From the NCBI GenBank assembly GCA_938036435.1, contig CALHPU010000085.1:1-48025 (forward strand): a stretch of 48,025 bases of DNA. Reading direction: 5' to 3'. Position numbers and translations under genes: made by a program. Below, one piece after another: positions 43,280 through 48,025 of the stretch (position 1 is its first letter; each line of letters opens with the position of its first letter). This DNA is from an uncultured Pirellulaceae bacterium. Lineage in GTDB: Bacteria > Planctomycetota > Planctomycetia > Pirellulales > Pirellulaceae. The notes beneath the pieces were generated by a model that saw only the letters and a program-made list of their open reading frames with translations, did no database searches and was not told the origin of the DNA.

Positions 43280-45301
43280 TCACTGCACGCGTTTTCGACG
43301 CGCATAGTTTGGAGAATCTGTTTTACCAAACATTTCGAACACGAAACGGCTCAGATTGGTTGGCTTAGCCTTACCCCATTTCATTCTGCTCAGTGACATC
43401 GAAAGCGTCAGCAACTCTTCCGCTCGAGTCACACCAACGTAACATAACCGGCGTTCTTCAGGCACACCGGCATCATCGTCCTCTAGCGAACGCTTATGAG
43501 GCAGAATCCCCTCCTCCAGCCCAACCATATACACCTCGGGAAACTCCAATCCCTTTGCCGAGTGCATCGTCATCAACGCGATTGCGTTTTTCTTAAGCTG
43601 TTTTTCTTTGTCGTCGTCTGGACTTTGATCACCCAACAGCAATTTGTCTAAAAACTTTGACAGCGTCGGTTTGCGTGTTGAGCGTTCGTATTCTCCTAAC
43701 GCACTAACGATTTGCTCCACCACCGCCCAATGAGACTCTCTGTCTTCCGGCTCGGAATAGGTTTTTTCAATCTCCGCTTTGTAGTTAGTCCGGTCGATCA
43801 ACAATCGAGCCGTTTCGACCAAAGACAGTCCACCCATTTGCGCCTTAACGATACCGATTGACTCCACCAAACCATTTAGTCCACGATCGACGGCGCTAGT
43901 GAGTTTCGGACGCTCGGCATCCCCCGCAATCATGTCCCACAGTGGAACTTTCTGCTTGACACTATGATCAAGCAATTTCTCGATCGACTTCTTACCAATT
44001 CCCCGAGGTGGCTTGTTAATGATTCGCAGAATCGAGATATCATCGGGCTCGGCATCCAGCAGTCGAAAATACGCGAGCAGATCCTTGACCTCTTTACGAT
44101 CAAAGAACGACATACCGCCCACCAACACGTACGGCAGCTTCGCTTTTCGCAATTCGGTTTCAAACGGACGAGGTTGTTCATTGGTGCGAAACAGAATCGC
44201 GAAGTCACGTGGCTCACGCCCTTTCTCTTCCAGTCGTCGCTGAATCGAACGGACAGTTTCTTGCGCTTCGACCGTTTCATTGTCATACTGTCTTAAAGCT
44301 GGCACATCACCACCGGGACGCGCGGCGCGAAGAACTTTATCGTGACGGGTCTTGTTGAATTTAATAAGCGTATTGGCGAGGCTAATGATCGAAGTCGTCG
44401 AGCGATAGTTATCCTCCAACCTGACGACCTTTGCGTCGGGCCAGTCTCGATTGAAAGAGAGGATGTGTTCGACTTCTGCCCCACGCCAACCGTAAATCGA
44501 CTGATCATCGTCACCTACCACGCACAAGTTACGATGCTGCGACGCCAGCGCTTTGACAATGCGATATTGGCTGGTGTTTGTGTCCTGATACTCATCAATC
44601 AACAAATGGTCGAATCTGGCCGCCTCCTCAGATCGTACTTCCTCGTGGGTGCGAAAGAGTTCCTCGGTGAGCAACAGCAGGTCATCAAAATCGACCGCCC
44701 CAGAAATTTTCAGCTGCCGCTGATAGCGCTGATAGGCGATCGCCGCTAGATGTTGAGCATCGCTCTCGCTTTGCATGATTGCGTCGCCCGGTTTAAGCGA
44801 TTTGCATTTCCAATTGCTGATGTGAAACAGCAACTGATTGGGCGCCATCATTTTGTCGTTGACGTTGATCTCTCGCAAAACCGTTCGGGCAAGACTTTCT
44901 TGGTCGCCACGGTTGTAAATCGCGAACTTGAGAGGATAGCCCAGTTTATCAATCTGCCGCCGAAGGATCTTGACGCACAATGAGTGAAACGTCGACACGG
45001 TGGGCTGAGGGTCGTCCTCGGCAAAACGATTCTTCGCGTACTTAGGCTTAAACTTGTCGTGGGGCTGCGGCGTCTTCTGTTTGACGTCGATCATCGGCAT
45101 CAGCCGCTCACGCATCTCGTTGGCCGCCTTGTTGGTAAACGTTACCGCCAGAATTCGTTCACGTGGCGTACCTGTTTGGATCAGCTTGACAATTCGGTAC
45201 GTGATGACGCGCGTCTTGCCCGTGCCGGCTCCAGCAAGTACCAAAAGCGGTCCTGAGAGCGTGTTGACGGCGTCGAGTTGATCCGGGTTCAGGCCGTTCA
45301 T
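43280..45301 (-). CDS. UvrD/Rep/PcrA-family ATP-dependent DNA helicase
   Basis: 673 residues, the length of Rep. Superfamily 1A motifs are complete: QLDAVN, GAGTGKT (24-30), AVTFTNKAANEM, LLIDEYQDTNTSQY, CVVGDDDQSIYGWRGA, LEDNYRS, ALMTMHSAKGLEFPEVY and LCYVGVTRAEELL. It unwinds 3'-5' and serves replication restart or repair. An insert of about 30 basic residues follows motif Ia (KQKTPQPHDKFKPKYAKNRF), a surface loop. C-terminal tail is short, like Rep rather than UvrD, so the usual Tudor-like tail of PcrA/UvrD is absent. The ATG at 45299-45301 starts MNGLNPDQLDAV. Confidence 0.92.
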   Translation of the reverse strand: MNGLNPDQLDAVNTLSGPLLVLAGAGTGKTRVITYRIVKLIQTGTPRERILAVTFTNKAANEMRERLMPMIDVKQKTPQPHDKFKPKYAKNRFAEDDPQPTVSTFHSLCVKILRRQIDKLGYPLKFAIYNRGDQESLARTVLREINVNDKMMAPNQLLFHISNWKCKSLKPGDAIMQSESDAQHLAAIAYQRYQRQLKISGAVDFDDLLLLTEELFRTHEEVRSEEAARFDHLLIDEYQDTNTSQYRIVKALASQHRNLCVVGDDDQSIYGWRGAEVEHILSFNRDWPDAKVVRLEDNYRSTTSIISLANTLIKFNKTRHDKVLRAARPGGDVPALRQYDNETVEAQETVRSIQRRLEEKGREPRDFAILFRTNEQPRPFETELRKAKLPYVLVGGMSFFDRKEVKDLLAYFRLLDAEPDDISILRIINKPPRGIGKKSIEKLLDHSVKQKVPLWDMIAGDAERPKLTSAVDRGLNGLVESIGIVKAQMGGLSLVETARLLIDRTNYKAEIEKTYSEPEDRESHWAVVEQIVSALGEYERSTRKPTLSKFLDKLLLGDQSPDDDKEKQLKKNAIALMTMHSAKGLEFPEVYMVGLEEGILPHKRSLEDDDAGVPEERRLCYVGVTRAEELLTLSMSLSRMKWGKAKPTNLSRFVFEMFGKTDSPNYARRKRVQ

Positions 45302-45443
45302 GGCGGAAATGACGTGCGAAAGTGGGCGTTGTTGGCGACTGAGCCGGGTTGGGCGAAACGCGGTTTGGCGGCCGACCCTCAGACGTGGTCAGTATCTATT
45401 TCGCTGATCGGTTGTCAAACGCAAATGGATTAGGGCGTCGCTA

Positions 45444-45473
45444 TTGACCATTGTTTACCGAACTACGTATACT
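45444..45473 (+). promoter_or_regulatory. Sigma-70-like promoter upstream of the anchored TPR gene
   Basis: TTGACC (45444-45449), 18-bp spacer, TATACT (45468-45473). Predicted leader of about 70 bases to the ATG at 45550. It lies between divergent genes. Confidence 0.65.
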
Positions 45474-45549
45474 CTTTGTTTCGAAATGGCTGCTTTTGCG
45501 CCTTACTATACACCATCAACCAAGGCCGGTTTGATCCGTTTTCCCACTC

Positions 45550-46614
45550 ATGTCAAAACCCAAGACTGAAGACAAAAAAAGTAACATTCGCGACATCGAG
45601 CTGCCGCCTAACGCGACACGCGAGATGCCCGAAGAGGTCGTACAGCCCTCGGAAGCGGAGAAAATCCTGGAGGCCTCGCGCCCCTATTGGGGACAGATTG
45701 CACTTGGCGTCTGCGTGCTGTTGCTGGGATACGTACTTGTAAGTATCTTCTTTCAGAATAGCGAAAATGCTGCTGCAGAACCTTGGCAGGAACTGGACCG
45801 TTCTATCAACCAGTTTCGGATCAGCCAAAACGTTGATTCTCTGAAGCAGATGGAGAACGACTATCCTAATGAGAAAGCCACAAATTTCGCGTTGCAGATG
45901 GCCGGCGACTACGAGTTGAACCGTGGTCTGCAACAATTGCCTACCGATCGCGATGGGGCGATTAAGCTGATTAAAGACGCCAAGGAGTCGTTCCAGAAGG
46001 TCTACGACGCTCCCAACACATCGAAAACCGTCATGCAGCAGCAACGTTCGCTGTACACACTGGCTTACGCGGCGGAAAGCCTCGGTCAGTTCGATGAGGC
46101 GAAGGAACTGTATTCCAAATACACCCAAGAGGCTCCAGATTCCCTTTTGTACAAAGATGCTCAACGCGGTCTAGCGCGAGTCACCAACCCAAAGTTCACA
46201 GGACTTTATAAACAGTTTCAGGATCACGAATTGTTCGATGAAGAGGCTCCGGGCGCTGCGGTGGAAGACGCGCCAAACATTGACTTCCCTGAGATCGACA
46301 TTCCAAAAGAAATGGACGAAGCGAAGGAATCTTCTGATTCTGGCGGTGACTTCGAAGCAGATAAACCCGCTGCGAAGCCAGCTGAATCTGAAAAGGTTGA
46401 GGTGAAGGAAGCGGCGCCTGCCGGGTCGGAAATGAAGGTTGAGGAAGCTGCACCTGTCCAGCCAGCAGACGAATCGTCAGTTGAAACACCGGCTCCAGCG
46501 GTCACTACGACTGAAGGAGCGGTAGAAGCAGTCATTGAACCTGCCGTCACGACGGTTGAGGGCGCGGTTGAAGCCATCGTCGAACCAGCGGTACCAGCGG
46601 CCGCTGGTCAATAG
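45550..46614 (+). CDS. Membrane-anchored TPR protein (YfgM-like layout) with repeat-rich C-terminal tail
   Basis: 354 residues. A charged N-terminus (about 1-50) faces the cytoplasm, one membrane helix (IALGVCVLLLGYVLVSIFF, about 50-70) anchors it, and helical TPR-like units (about 80-220) follow: QRSLYTLAYAAESLGQFDEA with AKELYSKYTQEAPDS. This order matches YfgM/TPR_21-like proteins, which assist SecYEG or chaperones; identity is not certain. From about 225 the chain is acidic and low-complexity, ending in a 17-residue repeat (VTTTEGAVEAVIEPAV then VTTVEGAVEAIVEPAV). Start ATG 45550; no obvious Shine-Dalgarno. Confidence 0.8.
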   Translation: MSKPKTEDKKSNIRDIELPPNATREMPEEVVQPSEAEKILEASRPYWGQIALGVCVLLLGYVLVSIFFQNSENAAAEPWQELDRSINQFRISQNVDSLKQMENDYPNEKATNFALQMAGDYELNRGLQQLPTDRDGAIKLIKDAKESFQKVYDAPNTSKTVMQQQRSLYTLAYAAESLGQFDEAKELYSKYTQEAPDSLLYKDAQRGLARVTNPKFTGLYKQFQDHELFDEEAPGAAVEDAPNIDFPEIDIPKEMDEAKESSDSGGDFEADKPAAKPAESEKVEVKEAAPAGSEMKVEEAAPVQPADESSVETPAPAVTTTEGAVEAVIEPAVTTVEGAVEAIVEPAVPAAAGQ

Positions 46615-46939
46615 TTCGGGGCGTCGCTTCCTGTACTATCTGACAACGGCGGCTGACACGAGTCTCGCCCAGCGGCAAAGTGTGGGATATTTCTGGTGGC
46701 CCTCTTGCTAATTTAGCCGTCTCTGTTTGTGATGAAGCCTCTCGCATTTGAGCTTGTTTCTGACCTGCGGGCTTTAGTAACAGCCCTGCAAAGCAAGAGG
46801 CCGAAATAGAATTCTTCTTGATTGCGCCGATCGCGTAGCAATCATTCTTAGAGCTCTGGCGACAAGTCGGCACGCAGATCTTGTTCGGACATCATTCGTC
46901 GACAGACATCCTGCTGCCTGCTTTTTAATGGAGAACATA
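46615..46939. other. Spacer without gene
   Basis: Nothing convincing. One short hairpin GGGCT...AGCCC lies near 46770-46790 but lacks a T tract. The left end may hold the terminator of the TPR gene, yet none is recognisable. Confidence 0.4.
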
Positions 46940-47236
46940 ATGCAAGAATCGAACGCTGTTGCAAACGCGGTGTTCATCTATGGCCCGTTTGTATTTTTGG
47001 CGTTCGTGGTGATTGGTTCCAATCCGCTCTTTCTGGTTGTCGCTATTGCCGTTCTCTATCTAATTGGCTTGAGTAAGCTGGTGATTTCGAAATGCAGCTT
47101 GTTTCGTGCGGGCATTGGGATCAGCTTCGGGCCAAGACTTATGAATGCCGCGAATCGCCGTCGTTATACTTCGGCTTATCGTTTTGTAGCCCTCGGCGTA
47201 CTGATCAATCTCGCTTCACTGTTGCTGTACAGCTGA
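46940..47236 (+). CDS. Small membrane protein of unknown function
   Basis: 98 residues from the ATG at 46940, preferred over ATG 46928 because GGAGAA (46930-46935) precedes it at correct spacing. Three hydrophobic segments: FIYGPFVFLAFVVIG, NPLFLVVAIAVLYLIGL and VALGVLINLASLLLYS; a basic loop (RLMNAANRRRYTSAYR) lies between the last two. No family recognised. A GNAT acetyltransferase gene follows 103 bp later on the same strand. Confidence 0.6.
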   Translation: MQESNAVANAVFIYGPFVFLAFVVIGSNPLFLVVAIAVLYLIGLSKLVISKCSLFRAGIGISFGPRLMNAANRRRYTSAYRFVALGVLINLASLLLYS

Positions 47237-47339
47237 GTGATCACCGATTGCGTAAGCTCTCGAGACGATATACCACTTTGTTTATGGCAAGAACTCAATT
47301 ACCGGCAATCAAAACACTTCCAATACCTCGTGGGAACAA

Positions 47340-47801
47340 ATGAACATTCGACGATATCTCGAGGGTGAAGAACCTGCGATTTGGCAAATGTACTACTCTG
47401 CCACACGCATTTCTGTTGCTAAGGACTACCATCGCGAACTAATTGACAGATGGGCTCCACACGACAAAAACATGACTCAATGGGCAAAACGTCTCAAAGA
47501 GAAGAACCCTTTCATTGCCGTTATTGGCGACGAAATCGTAGGGATGGCCGAGATTGATCGCGAAGGTTTCATTGACTACTTTTATGTCCATCCAAGCCAC
47601 CAAGGACGGGGGATCGGCAAAAGGTTGATGGACACTCTCATCACCGAAGCTAAAACTCATGCCTTAGAGCGAGCTTTCGCCAACGTAAGCAAAACTGCGA
47701 AAACATTCTTCGAATCACAGAATTTTGAGGTGACCGAGACGCGCAAGAACATCATACTCAATCATGTTGCTCTTAATTTTCGAATGGCTAGAACTCTTTA
47801 G
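47340..47801 (+). CDS. GNAT family N-acetyltransferase
   Basis: 153 residues, the usual length. YFYVHPSHQGRGIGKRLMDTL is motif A with the acetyl-CoA-binding Q/RxxGxG/A (QGRGIG), and AFANVSKTAKTFFESQNFEV is the C-terminal motif typical of the family (FFxxxGF with Q-N in place). PFIAVIGDEIVGMAEID is the preceding strand. The substrate cannot be told. AAATG start with GGGAAC four bases upstream. The sulfatase gene begins 74 bp after its stop. Confidence 0.88.
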   Translation: MNIRRYLEGEEPAIWQMYYSATRISVAKDYHRELIDRWAPHDKNMTQWAKRLKEKNPFIAVIGDEIVGMAEIDREGFIDYFYVHPSHQGRGIGKRLMDTLITEAKTHALERAFANVSKTAKTFFESQNFEVTETRKNIILNHVALNFRMARTL

Positions 47802-47875
47802 GGCCAACATCTCTTTAATTTGTTGGAACTCAACAGCAGTGCCAACGAAACCATTTATTGGAAACAGAACACACT

Positions 47876-48025
47876 ATGCGAATCACATACTTGCTCGCAA
47901 TCTCCTTTCTCGCTGCGGTTGTTGCGCCTCCAGTTTTTGCCGACGAAGCCGGTCGTCCCAACGTCGTCATCGTGATCACTGACGACCAAGGCTATGGCGA
48001 TACAGCCTTTTCCGGCAACCCGATG
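47876..48025 (+). CDS. Sulfatase (type I, alkaline-phosphatase superfamily), N-terminal fragment
   Basis: Fifty residues to the window edge. ATG 47876 gives a signal peptide, MRITYLLAISFLAAVVAPPVFA, followed by DEAGRPNVVIVITDDQGYGD, the start of sulfatases: the paired Asp (TDD) bind the active-site Ca. The catalytic Cys-x-Pro-Ser-Arg lies beyond the edge, so whether a formylglycine is made cannot be seen. Planctomycetes use many such enzymes on sulfated algal polysaccharides; the esterase at 7969 fits the same theme but is far away. Confidence 0.88.
   Translation, partial: MRITYLLAISFLAAVVAPPVFADEAGRPNVVIVITDDQGYGDTAFSGNPM

Noticed and set aside
47764..47982. 72-residue plus-strand frame at the right edge
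   Set aside because: Overlaps the sulfatase start in another frame; the sulfatase reading has a signal peptide and a clear motif.
1..48025. CRISPR array, tRNA or rRNA genes, prophage
   Set aside because: No regularly spaced direct repeats, tRNA-like cloverleaf, rRNA signature or phage structural gene was noticed; small RNA genes could still be missed by eye.

Overview
The window looks like chromosomal DNA of a planctomycete, most likely of the Pirellulaceae/Rhodopirellula type. Lineage markers are two DUF1559 prepilin-like proteins with the H-x9-DG motif, a secreted protein ending in a planctomycete dockerin-like repeat (DIPAFI), a DUF1571 protein, MJ0042-like zinc ribbons, an HTH-EIIA(Ntr) fusion, a type I sulfatase at the right edge, and families of interspersed intergenic repeats. 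No tRNA, rRNA, CRISPR array, prophage or complete insertion sequence was seen.

Layout. 1-5.7 kb: envelope and secreted proteins (partial PPC-like protein, lipoprotein, DUF1559 protein, dockerin protein with a structured leader, unusual signal peptidase with a coiled-coil lipoprotein). 6.2-14.6 kb: PiT phosphate permease, SGNH carbohydrate esterase, single-module NRPS-like enzyme (A-PCP-TE), a probable decayed gene, DedA-like protein, uracil phosphoribosyltransferase and a zinc-ribbon membrane protein. 14.9-22.5 kb: aconitase B, an Old Yellow Enzyme-type oxidoreductase, an FAD amine-oxidase-like protein and a DUF1571 protein. 22.7-32.2 kb: DNA repair block on the plus strand (UvrA paralogue, AddB-like nuclease, AddA-like helicase-nuclease). 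32.3-38.9 kb, minus strand: a small membrane protein, then a tightly overlapping operon of three divergent GspF-like membrane proteins, two pseudopilins, a third pilin-like protein and a DUF1559 pilin, with no GspE or GspD in view. 39.2-48 kb: TPR protein, MITE-like element, small membrane protein, HTH-EIIA(Ntr), DTW-domain tRNA-modifying enzyme, Rep/UvrD helicase, membrane-anchored TPR protein, GNAT acetyltransferase and the start of a sulfatase.

How the genes fit together. The operon at 33.1-38.85 kb is the most system-like part: all junctions overlap by 1-4 nt, so the products are probably made in fixed ratio and form an inner-membrane pseudopilus platform. The AddB/AddA pair overlaps by 7 nt and should form a double-strand-break end-processing complex. 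The other genes are mostly single metabolic or housekeeping units separated by spacers of 100-700 bp. Several of these spacers hold repeats: a roughly 150-bp repeat present twice, and a hairpin repeat present once as a full element with terminal inverted repeats and twice as fragments.

All functional calls come from reading motifs by eye; no database search was possible.
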